Shown: positions 7,002 through 14,756 of the stretch, one piece after another
Position numbering within the stretch: the first letter of the stretch is position 1
Layout: every line of letters starts with the position of its first letter
Made by a program: the position numbers and the translations under genes
Assembly: GCA_021413805.1 (NCBI GenBank)
Contig: JAIOPR010000329.1
Coordinates: 1 to 38,009 of the forward strand
Source: Planctomycetota bacterium
GTDB lineage: Bacteria > Planctomycetota > MHYJ01 > WSZJ01
Length of the DNA stretch: 38,009 nucleotides
Direction of reading: 5' to 3'
Notes under the pieces: model-generated
What the model was told of the DNA's origin: nothing
The model's input: the letters and a program-made list of their open reading frames with translations, nothing else
Database searches by the model: none

Positions 7002-7034
7002 GCGGGGAGTCGATCCGGCCGATATCATCCTTCG

Positions 7035-7778
7035 ATGCCCCTTCACCTCCAAGGCACCCTCCTCCGCTCCGACCGCTTCCCGGCGCCGCACGCGTTCACG
7101 ACGCGTCTGGGCGGTGTGAGCGCCGGGACTTACGAGTCGCTCAACATCGGGTTCCGGAAGGGCGACCCGCGCGAGAATGTCGTGAAGAACCGCGAGATCG
7201 CCGCGCGGGCGGCCGGGGCGCCGGGGACGATCTTCGCGCTGAGCCAGAAGGTCGAGGACGGCGTGGTGATCCTGGGGCAAGGCGATGAAGGCGACGCGCT
7301 GGTTACGGACCGGCGCGGGGCGGCGATCATGACGTACTCGGCGGACTGCAACCTGCTGCTGCTCGCGGACGTGAGGGCCGGCGTCGTCGCGAGCGTGCAC
7401 GCTTCGCGCCCCGGCACACGAGGGCGAGTCGCGGTGAAGGCGGTCGAAGCGATGCGGTCGCTCGGCGCGCGGGACATCGCCGCGGTTGTCGGACCTTCGA
7501 TCGGGCCATGCTGCTACGACCTTTACGGCCCGGTGCTCGACGACTGGCGCGCGTTCGGGCCGCGGTTCCTCAGCGAGCGCGGCGGAAAAACATTTCTCGA
7601 CCTCAAGGCCGCGAACGCCGCGCAACTCGCCGAGGCCGGCGTGCGCGACATCGACGTCTGCGACCTCTGCACGTTTTGCCGCGCCGACTGGTTTTTCTCG
7701 ACGCGGAGAGATGGGGCGGAGACGGGGAGGTTCGGGGGGATTGTGTGGAAAGCTCAGGGGATAGGGGATGGTGGATAG
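7035..7778 (+). CDS. pgeF: PgeF/YfiH (LACC1-like) family protein, atypical metal site
   Basis: This is a 247-residue protein of the family known as YfiH, PgeF or polyphenol oxidase, whose members act on purine nucleosides or edit peptidoglycan. Family landmarks are FTTRLGGVSAGTYESLN (21-37), SADCNLLLLAD (102-112), GPSIGPCCY (153-161) and a TFCRADWFFSTRRDG segment. Of the three conserved metal ligands, C105 and H122 (VHAS) are present. The first histidine, usually in QVHG, is replaced in QKVED (71-75), most likely by E74. The usual GWRG after VHA is also changed, to SRPG. I chose ATG 7035; an in-frame ATG at 6993 would add 14 unlikely residues. Confidence 0.85.
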   Translation: MPLHLQGTLLRSDRFPAPHAFTTRLGGVSAGTYESLNIGFRKGDPRENVVKNREIAARAAGAPGTIFALSQKVEDGVVILGQGDEGDALVTDRRGAAIMTYSADCNLLLLADVRAGVVASVHASRPGTRGRVAVKAVEAMRSLGARDIAAVVGPSIGPCCYDLYGPVLDDWRAFGPRFLSERGGKTFLDLKAANAAQLAEAGVRDIDVCDLCTFCRADWFFSTRRDGAETGRFGGIVWKAQGIGDGG

Positions 7779-7806
7779 GGGATAGGAACGGCGGGTTGAC
7801 CACGGG

Positions 7807-7848
7807 TGTATCTCGTGAAGGGACAATTTTGTGACATCACGAGATACA
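7807..7848. repeat. Nested inverted repeat in the gap before the first hydrolase
   Basis: Perfect 12-bp arms TGTATCTCGTGA (7807-7818) and TCACGAGATACA (7837-7848) enclose an 18-nt loop that itself contains ACAA-TT-TTGT (7823-7832). No T-run follows on either strand. It could be a terminator lacking a T-tract, a protein-binding site, or a mobile-repeat remnant. ATAGGGGAT is also directly repeated at 7761-7769 and 7775-7783, across the preceding stop codon. Confidence 0.7.
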
Positions 7849-7959
7849 GCGGACTCGACCCCGAAGGATTGAATTGTGAAGGCCCATCCCCGGGCCGGAA
7901 CAAACGACCAGAATCGGCCCACCCTCTCTCCATCCTCTGGCCTGTGATTAAATAACCCC

Positions 7960-9939
7960 GTGCCCCCCGCCCCGCGCTCCGGCCCCTCCGCCGCCTGGCT
8001 CTCCGTCGGCGTCGGCGCGGCCGTCCTCGCGGTCGTGCTGGCCTACGCGTGGCACGTGGAGCAGGAAAATGCCGCGGCGCGGGCGAAGGCGCGGGACATC
8101 GTGGTCAACGACCGGCCGCCGATTCACTACGGGACGGGCGGGGACGAAGACGCCCTGCCCGCGCGCCTGCCGCTTCCGCCCCGGACGGCTGCGGCCGAAT
8201 TCGATTCGGAGCGCCGCGCGGCGGAGACGCTCGCCGACCAGGGGGAATTTGCTGCGGCGCTCGATGCGGTGAATCTGCTCGCCTCGCGGTTGCCGAAGCG
8301 GGCGCCGGAACTCGATGGGCTGCGCACGGAGATAGATGCGCTGGTGGATGCGGCGTGCGAAGAGGCTGAGGCGCGGGCGAAGAAAGATCCCGTGAAGGGC
8401 CTGGACGCGCTGGACGAACTGGCGGGGCGCGTGCCAGCGGCGGCGGGGGCGAAACTCGGCGTGCTGCGCGGGCAGCTCTCCGCGAACGCTTCGCGCGAAG
8501 CGGCGAAAGCGCGGCTCCTGCAGGCGGACATGCTGGAGAAAGACGGGAAGTTCGACGAAGCGGTGGTGGCGCTTCTCGACGCGGCGCACGGGCTGCTCGG
8601 GGACGCGAAGGAGCGGGCACTGATCCGGGCGGCGCGGCTGCTTCAGCGGGCGCGGTACGAGGGCGTGGTGACGCCGGCGCGGCTGGCGGCACTGGACCTG
8701 GTGAAGCTGGACGCGGTCGAGCGCGCCGTCGAGCGGGCGCTCGCCGCGGCGGACGACAAGGCGTTCAATGACGCACTGCGTCAATTGCAGGCGCTTCCCG
8801 AATCGGACCCGGAGCTGGTCGGCGCGGTGATCCTGCGCGGCGGCACGCCCGTGGACGCGCCGACGGGGGAGCGGGTGTACGAGCACAGGCTGGCGGGCGG
8901 CGAGACGCGGCGGTACGCGGTTTCGGTCCCCGACGAAGGGCTGCCGACGCGCCCGCGGCCGCTTCTCCTCCTGCTCGAGCCCGGCGCCTCTTCACCCGAG
9001 AGTGCCCGCGGCGTCGCGCGGGGGTGGCGAAGCGCGCTGGGGGGCGAGGCGATCGTGGCGGTCGGCGTTCCGGACGAAGCGGCGGGGTGGGGGCCGAACC
9101 GGCGCGGGGAGGACCAGGTGCCGGCGATCCTGGCGGATCTGCGGAAGCGGCATCTTTTCGATCCGGACCGGGTCGTCGTGGCGGGGAAGTCGGCGGGGGC
9201 GCACGGCGTGTGGTTCCAGGCGATGCGGTACGGCGACCGGTACGCCGCGTTCGTGGGCGTCGCGGGGACGCCGTATTCGCCGATGTACGGGAGCCACTGG
9301 CTTGAATGGATCGGGAATCTCACGCTCGCGCCGGCGCGCGCGCTTGCGGGGGCGAAGGACGAGGTTTTCCCGATCGCCGGGCCGCGGCGCTTCGCGGAAA
9401 TCGCCAAGGAGCGCGCGTGCCGCGTCGAGCTCGTCGAAGTTCCGGACCGCGGGCACGAACTCGCGATGGAGGACCTCCGCAAGGCACTGGCGTGGGGGCT
9501 GGAGCAGAAGCGGGACTCGTTCCCAAAGGAGCTCGACTGGTCCACCGACAATGTCGCGAACGGCCGCTGCGCGTGGATCGAGATCGCGGGGATCTCGAAA
9601 GACGCAGGCGAAGTCACCGTCAATTTCGTCGATGACGCGGGGAAGACGGTCGAGCGGCGCCGGATCTCAAAGGATTGCGCCCGGGTCCGCGCCGCGGTGC
9701 GCGCCCAGCGGATCGAGATCACGGCCGACCTCGTCTCGAAACTGCGGATCCTCTGGAGCGACCGCTTCATCGACGTGGCGAAATCCGTCACCGTCGTCGT
9801 CAACGGCCGCGAACTCTCGACCGGCGTTCCCGGTGCTTCGGCGGCGTTCGCCGTCGGTGAAGCGCGGCGCAGCGGGCGGCGGGACCGCGTGTTCGTCGGG
9901 GAAACGGTGATCGACGTCCCGGAGCCCGCCCGGAAATGA
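7960..9939 (+). CDS. Membrane-anchored alpha/beta hydrolase with helical N-terminal domain (paralogue 1)
   Basis: This 659-residue protein has an N-terminal membrane anchor at about 12-30 (WLSVGVGAAVLAVVLAYAW). An Ala-rich helical, TPR-like region runs to about 300. An esterase-type alpha/beta hydrolase follows, with nucleophile S411 in GKSAGAHG, D467 in AGAKDEVF and H499 in DRGHE. The last 140 residues look like a beta-rich C-terminal domain. The hydrolase part resembles the PHB-depolymerase/prolyl-oligopeptidase-like esterases; the substrate is unknown. GTG 7960 is the first start after an in-frame stop (7945-7947) and has no clear Shine-Dalgarno. A same-length paralogue lies at 11078, with a thioredoxin-fold gene between them. 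Confidence 0.8.
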   Translation: MPPAPRSGPSAAWLSVGVGAAVLAVVLAYAWHVEQENAAARAKARDIVVNDRPPIHYGTGGDEDALPARLPLPPRTAAAEFDSERRAAETLADQGEFAAALDAVNLLASRLPKRAPELDGLRTEIDALVDAACEEAEARAKKDPVKGLDALDELAGRVPAAAGAKLGVLRGQLSANASREAAKARLLQADMLEKDGKFDEAVVALLDAAHGLLGDAKERALIRAARLLQRARYEGVVTPARLAALDLVKLDAVERAVERALAAADDKAFNDALRQLQALPESDPELVGAVILRGGTPVDAPTGERVYEHRLAGGETRRYAVSVPDEGLPTRPRPLLLLLEPGASSPESARGVARGWRSALGGEAIVAVGVPDEAAGWGPNRRGEDQVPAILADLRKRHLFDPDRVVVAGKSAGAHGVWFQAMRYGDRYAAFVGVAGTPYSPMYGSHWLEWIGNLTLAPARALAGAKDEVFPIAGPRRFAEIAKERACRVELVEVPDRGHELAMEDLRKALAWGLEQKRDSFPKELDWSTDNVANGRCAWIEIAGISKDAGEVTVNFVDDAGKTVERRRISKDCARVRAAVRAQRIEITADLVSKLRILWSDRFIDVAKSVTVVVNGRELSTGVPGASAAFAVGEARRSGRRDRVFVGETVIDVPEPARK

Positions 9940-9941
9940 AA

Positions 9942-9970
9942 CCGGGCCGCCCCTGATCGGGACGGCCCGG
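9942..9970. terminator. Hairpin between convergent genes, likely bidirectional terminator
   Basis: CCGGGCCG (9942-9949) pairs with CGGCCCGG (9963-9970), with further CCC/GGG pairing inside. It lies between the stop of the hydrolase gene (9939) and the stop of the convergent thioredoxin-like gene (9993). It has no strong T-tract. Confidence 0.6.
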
Positions 9971-9992
9971 GTTGCTCACGCCTTTGAGATGG

Positions 9993-10865
9993 CTACTTCC
10001 TGGGGTTGGCCGCCTTATCCGCCGCCAGCACGTCGGCCATTGCCTTGTCCGCGTCCTTCGCAACCGGCTGGCCCTTGAAATCGGTCTGCACAGACTTCAG
10101 GATTTCTTTCGCCTTCGCGAAATCCCCGGCGTCCTTCGCCTTCACCGCGTCCTCGATCCGGCTCTTCGCGCCCTCAACGAGCTTGTCCAGCGCGGCCTGT
10201 GCCTTCTCGACCCACGGTTTGGCCGCGGGATTCTTCGCCATGGCCTTGATGGCGGCCGTGTAACCGTCAACCGCGTCGTGGATCTTCCCGTCCGTCACGG
10301 ACTTCTCGCCGGCGGAGAGTTTTCCGGTGAGGAAGAGGTACTCGTCCTCGCCCAGCCCGACGCCGACGGCCTTCTCGGCCTCCGCCATTTTCTCGATGAG
10401 CTGCTTCGCCGACATCCCGCCCTGGTTCTGCCCGATCTGCTTCCCGGTCACGTCGCACCACACCGTCGCGGGCGTGCCGAACGTGCCCTTGAAGTACCCG
10501 CCGGCCGAAGCCCCCGAGTCGCACGCGACGTGGTCCGCGCACGCGATTCCAGGGACAAGCTTGCACATGTCCTTGCCGTCCACCTTCTCGGTCCCGTGCC
10601 CCGTGTCCCGGTTGCAGTACACGTTCACCCACCGCTTCGACGCCGCGATGAAATCCTTCTGGTTGTACACCGACGCATCCATCCCGGTGCATTTCGGGCA
10701 GTTGTCCTTGTGGAACGTGACATGGATAGGCACGTTCCGCTCCTTCGCCTCCTTGACCGCATCTTCCCAGCTGTGCTGCCAGCGAATGCCGGGCTCCGGC
10801 GGTTTGGCCATGGCGGGAAGCGCCGCGAGCACGGCGGCAGCGAAGGTCAGGGTCAGTCGGCGCAT
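9993..10865 (-). CDS. Secreted thioredoxin-fold protein
   Basis: This is a 290-residue protein with a signal peptide (MRRLTLTFAAAVLAALPAMA, cleavage after residue 20). A thioredoxin fold follows: HVTFHKDNCPKC with the CxxC at C56/C59, and the cis-proline in FGTPATVW. Between them lies an unusual insert with several extra cysteines (NVYCNR, DMCKLVPGIACADHVACDS). A helical Ala/Lys-rich region of about 130 residues, perhaps TPR-like, forms the C-terminus. It is predicted to act on thiols or disulfides in the periplasm. ATG 10865 has GAGGAG upstream and starts the signal peptide; an upstream in-frame ATG at 10928 would bury it. It lies between two paralogous hydrolases on the other strand. Confidence 0.85.
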   Translation of the reverse strand: MRRLTLTFAAAVLAALPAMAKPPEPGIRWQHSWEDAVKEAKERNVPIHVTFHKDNCPKCTGMDASVYNQKDFIAASKRWVNVYCNRDTGHGTEKVDGKDMCKLVPGIACADHVACDSGASAGGYFKGTFGTPATVWCDVTGKQIGQNQGGMSAKQLIEKMAEAEKAVGVGLGEDEYLFLTGKLSAGEKSVTDGKIHDAVDGYTAAIKAMAKNPAAKPWVEKAQAALDKLVEGAKSRIEDAVKAKDAGDFAKAKEILKSVQTDFKGQPVAKDADKAMADVLAADKAANPRK

Positions 10866-11077
10866 CGGGTGGATCTCCTCGTTGAAAGGGAAGTTTGAGT
10901 AATACGATGGAGCGGATTGGTTGCACACGATTGTACGCCCTCGCCCGGGGGGGAATGGAAGCGCAATCGCGTTTCAATCATGACTCCCGGGGACATGATT
11001 TTCCGCGTTCGACGCGGCGTTCCGGCCCGGTTATCATCGATCTCGAAAGCGGTCGGGGGGCCATCGGGAATCCAAGA

Positions 11078-13057
11078 ATGGGGCAGGACCGGACGGTCGT
11101 CGTCGCGGCAGCCACGACCCTCGGCCTCGCGGCCGCAGCGCTCGGGCTGGTGTTCGCGCTTCGCGACCAGCCGCCTCCCGCGACGCCTTCCGTCGCCGTG
11201 GTCGAACTCAGCAGTCCTGAACCGGCCCCGCGGCCCGCGCCTCCCGTGCAACCCGAGAAGCCGGTTGTCAACCCCCTGCGGCCCGATCCGCCGATTTCCC
11301 CGCGCCTCCAGGCCGAGCAGGACCGCGCTTACGCCGCTTCGACCGCGGCCGCGGACACGGCGCTCGCCGAGGGGCGTTTTCGGGATGCGGATTTCGAAAT
11401 ACGCGCGCTTCTGGAATCGCGCCCGGAGAAACAGGCCGAACTCGACAAGAAACTTTCTGAAATCGCCCGGTTGGCGCAGGCGGCATTCGAGGAAGTGCTC
11501 GCATCGGCGCGGCGCGACCCGGACAACGCCCGCACGGCACTCGCATCGATGGCGGCCCGCGCGCCTGAAGAAATTGCCCGGAAGGCGAATGCCGCGCTTC
11601 AGGAAATCGACGACGCCCGGGGCCGTGAAGATGCGGGCAAGAAAGTGGCGGACGCGGAGAAGCTTGCGGCCGGGGGAAAATTGAAGGACGCGGCCGAACT
11701 GCTCGATGCCGTCGCGGCGGCGTTGCCGGAAAACGAGTCGCGCGGGGTGAAGGATCGCGCGGCGCTGTGGCGGCGACTGGCGAATTACGTCGGGGCGATG
11801 GACCCGGCGGAACTTCTCGCGGTGGACGCGGCGACCCTCGACGCGGTCGAGCCGGCCGTGGAGGAATTCCTGGCGACCGGCGATGCGGACAAGCGCAACG
11901 CGATCGTCCAGAAACTTCAGGCGCTTCCCGCCGCCACGCCGGACGTCGTTGCGGCGGTGCTGCTCCGCGGCGGATCGTTCGAAGCGATCTCGCCCGGCGA
12001 CCACGTCGAGAAGTTCGCGCTCCCCGGTGGCGAAACGCGCGACATCGTGATCAGCGTTCCCCAGGGTTACACGCCTGACCACCCGTGGCCCGTTTTCCTG
12101 AATCTCCACGGCACCAACGCGACGCTCGATTTCTGCCAGGGCTACGCGCCGTATTTCCGCCGGGTCGCCAAGGGCCGCTACATCGTCGCGCAGCCCGTCG
12201 CCGAGCGCAGTTCCGGCTGGGGCCCGATGAAAATCGGTGAGCAGCAGGCGCCCGCCGCGCTTCAGTTCCTCCGCTCGAAATTTCCCATCGACCCCGACCG
12301 CGTCTGGCTCGCCGGGCAGTCGATGGGCGCGCACGGCACCTGGCAGCAGGCGATGCGCCACGGCGACCTTTACGCGTGCTACATCCCGCGGTCCGGCCCG
12401 CCGTACAAGGCCGCGTACGGCCTGAACTGGGAAGCCTACCTCGACAATCTGCACCTCGCCCCCGCCTGGTACATCCACGGCGCCCTCGACGCGCTTCTCC
12501 CCGTCGAGACCGCCCGGGAATTTCACAAGATTGCCGAAGCAAAGAAGCTCAACGTCACCTACCTCGAGTTCGCGCACAACGGCCACGAAGGCGCCCCGGA
12601 GGACGAACTCCTCAAGTCGTACGAGTGGGCGATCGACAAGGTCCGCGCCCCGTACCCTAAGAAATTCCAGTGGACCGCCGACCACCTCGACTACGCCCGC
12701 TTTTCCTGGGTCGAGGTCACGCGCTTCAATGCGTCCGGAAAGCTCGACCACGTCAAGTTCAAGGACAACCAGGGCAACATCGTCGAGACCCGGCCGACGC
12801 TGAATGTCCCCGCGCATTTCGACGTCGATGTGAAAGGACAGTCGATCGAGCTGAAGACGAAGGAAATCGAGAAGATCAGGATCTGGTGGAACCCGGCGGT
12901 CGTGGACCTCGCGAAGGAAGTCACGATCAAGGTGAACGGGAAATCGAAGTGGAAAGGCGTGCCCGCGGTGTCGATCAAGGTGATGCTGGACGACGCGGCG
13001 AGGACGGGGCGCCGCGACCTGGTTTTCTACGGCGGCGTGGAAGTGGACGGGCAGTAG
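11078..13057 (+). CDS. Membrane-anchored alpha/beta hydrolase with helical N-terminal domain (paralogue 2)
   Basis: This 659-residue protein is identical in length to the product at 7960. The membrane segment is VVVAAATTLGLAAAALGLVF, followed by a Pro-rich linker (PRPAPPVQPEKP). A helical region leads to an esterase domain with S415 in GQSMGAHG, D471 in HGALDALLP and H503 in NGHEG. The S-D and D-H spacings (56 and 32 residues) equal those of the paralogue. A FLNLHGTNAT oxyanion-type motif is better preserved here than in paralogue 1, so this copy looks more canonical. The ATG at 11078 is preferred because it gives a proper anchor; the frame is open further upstream to 10895. The 212-nt gap to the divergent thioredoxin gene must hold both promoters, but I could not define them. 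Confidence 0.82.
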   Translation: MGQDRTVVVAAATTLGLAAAALGLVFALRDQPPPATPSVAVVELSSPEPAPRPAPPVQPEKPVVNPLRPDPPISPRLQAEQDRAYAASTAAADTALAEGRFRDADFEIRALLESRPEKQAELDKKLSEIARLAQAAFEEVLASARRDPDNARTALASMAARAPEEIARKANAALQEIDDARGREDAGKKVADAEKLAAGGKLKDAAELLDAVAAALPENESRGVKDRAALWRRLANYVGAMDPAELLAVDAATLDAVEPAVEEFLATGDADKRNAIVQKLQALPAATPDVVAAVLLRGGSFEAISPGDHVEKFALPGGETRDIVISVPQGYTPDHPWPVFLNLHGTNATLDFCQGYAPYFRRVAKGRYIVAQPVAERSSGWGPMKIGEQQAPAALQFLRSKFPIDPDRVWLAGQSMGAHGTWQQAMRHGDLYACYIPRSGPPYKAAYGLNWEAYLDNLHLAPAWYIHGALDALLPVETAREFHKIAEAKKLNVTYLEFAHNGHEGAPEDELLKSYEWAIDKVRAPYPKKFQWTADHLDYARFSWVEVTRFNASGKLDHVKFKDNQGNIVETRPTLNVPAHFDVDVKGQSIELKTKEIEKIRIWWNPAVVDLAKEVTIKVNGKSKWKGVPAVSIKVMLDDAARTGRRDLVFYGGVEVDGQ

Positions 13058-13113
13058 ACTGAGGGGCAGGGAAGGGGCGTTTCGTGTCTCATTCGCACGC
13101 GAGGAGAGATCAC

Positions 13114-13497
13114 GTGGCCAAAGCCAAGCCTGAAGCGGGCTCTATCACATGGTTCGACCTTACGGTGATCGACGCGAAACGCGTCCGGGATTTCTACAGG
13201 AAGGTCGCCGGCTGGAAATCCACGGGCCTGGACATGGGAGGCTACGAAGACTTCTGCATGAATCTCCCCAAGTCCGGCAAGACCGTCGCGGGTATCTGCC
13301 ACGCGCGCGGGCCGAACCGCGGACTGCCCCCGCAGTGGCTGCTGTACATCAACGTCGCGAGTCTCGCGAAAAGCCTCCTCGCGGTCCGTCGCGCCGGCGG
13401 GAAAGTCCTTCGCGGTCCTCGCGAAGCGGGGCCGTACCGCATGGCGGTCATCCGCGATCCCGCCGGGGCCGTCTGCGCCCTCATCCAGACGGTGTAG
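13114..13497 (+). CDS. VOC-superfamily protein
   Basis: This 127-residue single VOC domain starts SITWFDLTVIDAKRVRDFYRKV. The second module is QWLLYINVASLAKSLLAVRRAGG and the end is RMAVIRDPAGAVCALIQ. It is of the same general type as the protein at 5549 but shorter, and lacks its basic N-terminal extension. GTG 13114 has GAGGAG 7 nt upstream; GTG 13084 upstream is possible but lacks a ribosome site. The metal ligands usual in glyoxalase I are not obvious. It is followed after 4 nt by an acetyltransferase gene. Confidence 0.85.
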   Translation: MAKAKPEAGSITWFDLTVIDAKRVRDFYRKVAGWKSTGLDMGGYEDFCMNLPKSGKTVAGICHARGPNRGLPPQWLLYINVASLAKSLLAVRRAGGKVLRGPREAGPYRMAVIRDPAGAVCALIQTV

Positions 13498-13501
13498 AGA
13501 A

Positions 13502-14086
13502 ATGGCCGCCGCACTGAACGACAACGCGATCACCCGCTGGATGCCCGGCATCCTGTGGTCGGAAACCGTCCACCGGTTCTTCTCCTCCTCCATCCCCTCG
13601 ATGCCCGCTTCTCCCGCCGACGCCGAGTTCCGCGCCGGCACCCCCGACGACGCCGCGGCAGTGACCGCGGTCTTCCCGCACGTCCCGTTCGAGCAGCGCC
13701 TCGCCCTCGGGGATCTCTGCTGGCTCGCTTTCATCGGCGGACGCCTCGCGCACCAGACGTGGACATCCTCGACGCGCGCGTTCATTCCCCAGGTCCGCTA
13801 CGAGCGCCGCCTCGCCCCCGATGAAGTCTATTTCTACGATTGCGTCACCGTCCCCGACTTCCGCGGCCGCGGCCTCTATCCCGCCGCCGTCGCCCTCGCC
13901 GCACGCCGCCACCTCCCGCTCGGCCGCACCCGCGCCGTCCTCGGCATCCTCCGCAACAACACCCCGTCCCTTCGCGGCGCCGCCAAGGTCGGCTTCGTCC
14001 CCGAATTCGATCACTTCTTCCGCAAATGCCTCGGCCTCTGCTGGCAGCGCGAGGTCCGCCTCCCCCCGCGGCCCATTTCAATTTGA
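13502..14086 (+). CDS. GNAT-family N-acetyltransferase
   Basis: This 194-residue protein has a GNAT fold. The acetyl-CoA motif is CVTVPDFRGRGLYPAAVALAARR (the R/Q-x-x-G-x-G/A type loop, RGRGLY), followed by the typical NNTPSLRGAAKVGFVPEFDH segment. It transfers an acetyl group to an amine; the acceptor is unknown. The first about 35 residues are outside the fold. It lies 4 nt after the VOC gene and ends in a tandem 20-bp repeat, just upstream of the ribosomal operon promoter. Confidence 0.85.
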   Translation: MAAALNDNAITRWMPGILWSETVHRFFSSSIPSMPASPADAEFRAGTPDDAAAVTAVFPHVPFEQRLALGDLCWLAFIGGRLAHQTWTSSTRAFIPQVRYERRLAPDEVYFYDCVTVPDFRGRGLYPAAVALAARRHLPLGRTRAVLGILRNNTPSLRGAAKVGFVPEFDHFFRKCLGLCWQREVRLPPRPISI

Positions 14087-14110
14087 AAATGCCCATTCAA
14101 CTTTGAACAT
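14071..14110. repeat. Tandem, near-identical 20-bp repeat
   Basis: Positions 14071-14090 and 14091-14110 read as two adjacent copies of a GCCCATTCAACTTTGAACAT-like unit that differ by small indels and a substitution. Each copy is itself nearly palindromic (TTTCAA-T-TTGAAA at 14076-14088). The repeat spans the stop of the GNAT gene and lies 22 nt before the -35 box of the ribosomal operon. It is AT-rich in a GC-rich context. Confidence 0.6.
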
Positions 14111-14131
14111 CCCGCACCCGGCCCTTTTCTC

Positions 14132-14159
14132 TTGACAGGCTCTTCGCCATCCCTAGAAT
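14132..14159 (+). promoter_or_regulatory. Promoter of the ribosomal (spc/alpha) operon
   Basis: TTGACA (14132-14137), a 16-bp spacer and TAGAAT (14154-14159), a near-consensus promoter. Initiation near 14166 would leave a leader of about 145 nt before rpsQ. No S10-operon gene lies upstream, so this should drive the whole cluster. Confidence 0.8.
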
Positions 14160-14165
14160 CCTCCC

Positions 14166-14310
14166 TCCCCAAAGTTTGGGAACCACCCGGACGGCCGTCG
14201 GACTGAGGACGGAACCAGACGGGTGTGGCGCACGCTGAGCCCGGTTGGAAAGGGTTCATGCGAGGCGCCCTTTTCGTCGTTTACAGGCGGCCCGGAGGAG
14301 AAGGAAGGAC
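14166..14310 (+). promoter_or_regulatory. Structured 5' leader of the ribosomal operon
   Basis: The leader begins with a short palindrome CCCAAA-G-TTTGGG (14168-14180). It continues with nested stems: an outer CACCCG (14184-14189) with CGGGTG (14220-14225), and an inner CCGTC (14195-14199) with GACGG (14208-14212) across an 8-nt loop. Ribosomal protein operons are commonly autoregulated through such leaders, but this does not match a leader class I can name. Confidence 0.45.
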
Positions 14311-14314
14311 ATGA
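14258..14314 (+). CDS. Possible 18-residue leader peptide overlapping rpsQ
   Basis: An ATG at 14258, preceded by GGAAAGGG, opens a frame [18 protein letters not shown] that stops at TGA 14312-14314. This overlaps the rpsQ start as ATGA. The frame runs through the purine-rich ribosome site of rpsQ, so its translation would affect rpsQ initiation. It may be chance; conservation is untested. Confidence 0.3.
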   Translation: MRGALFVVYRRPGGEGRT

Positions 14315-14754
14315 CTGTGGAAGCGGCGAAGACGGCGGCCCCAGTGAAGGCCGCGGCGTCGGCGGATCGTGGCCGGCGCAAGATTGCGGTGGGCCTCGTG
14401 ACCTCGACCAAGATGCAGAAGACGATTGCGATCTCGGTCGACCGGATCGTGCGCCACGGGAAGTTCGAAAAGCAGCTGACGCGCCAGACGGTTTTCAAGG
14501 CGCACGACGAGAAGAGCGAAGCGAAGCTGGGCGACCTGGTTGAGATCGTCGAGACGCGCCCGCTTTCGAAGACGAAAAGGTGGCGGCTGGTGCGCATCGT
14601 GCGCAAGTCGCAGCTGGCGACGGTGACGGGTGCGCAGGACACGCACGACGTCAGCAAGGTCAAGGGCGGGCAGAAGGGCAAGAAGAAGGACGAGAAGCCC
14701 GTCGCAGGAACGGCCGCGAAAGCTGAGACCCCCGGGAAGGGGAAGGAGAAGTAG
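14311..14754 (+). CDS. rpsQ: 30S ribosomal protein S17, extended at both ends
   Basis: This 147-residue S17 binds 16S rRNA early in small-subunit assembly. The OB-fold core at about 24-97 has [34 protein letters not shown] and [18 protein letters not shown], all S17 signatures. The usual length is about 85 residues; here an Ala/Lys-rich N-terminal extension of about 23 residues and a Lys-rich tail of about 45 ([13 protein letters not shown]) are added. ATG 14311 follows the strong GGAGGAGAAGGAAGG site. It is the first gene of the cluster; L16 and L29, which normally precede it, are absent. Confidence 0.97.
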   Translation: MTVEAAKTAAPVKAAASADRGRRKIAVGLVTSTKMQKTIAISVDRIVRHGKFEKQLTRQTVFKAHDEKSEAKLGDLVEIVETRPLSKTKRWRLVRIVRKSQLATVTGAQDTHDVSKVKGGQKGKKKDEKPVAGTAAKAETPGKGKEK

Positions 14755-14756
14755 CC

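Noticed and set aside
7807-7848. Inverted repeat considered as a transposon end or CRISPR repeat
   Set aside because: There is only one copy, with no transposase, target duplication or spacer array nearby.
10853-12817. A 654-codon minus-strand frame across the second hydrolase
   Set aside because: The plus-strand hydrolase has a catalytic triad and a paralogue; this frame has neither.
14245-14310. N-terminal extension of rpsQ by 22 in-frame codons
   Set aside because: The strong purine-rich ribosome site directly precedes ATG 14311; the extension would use a TTG without such a site.
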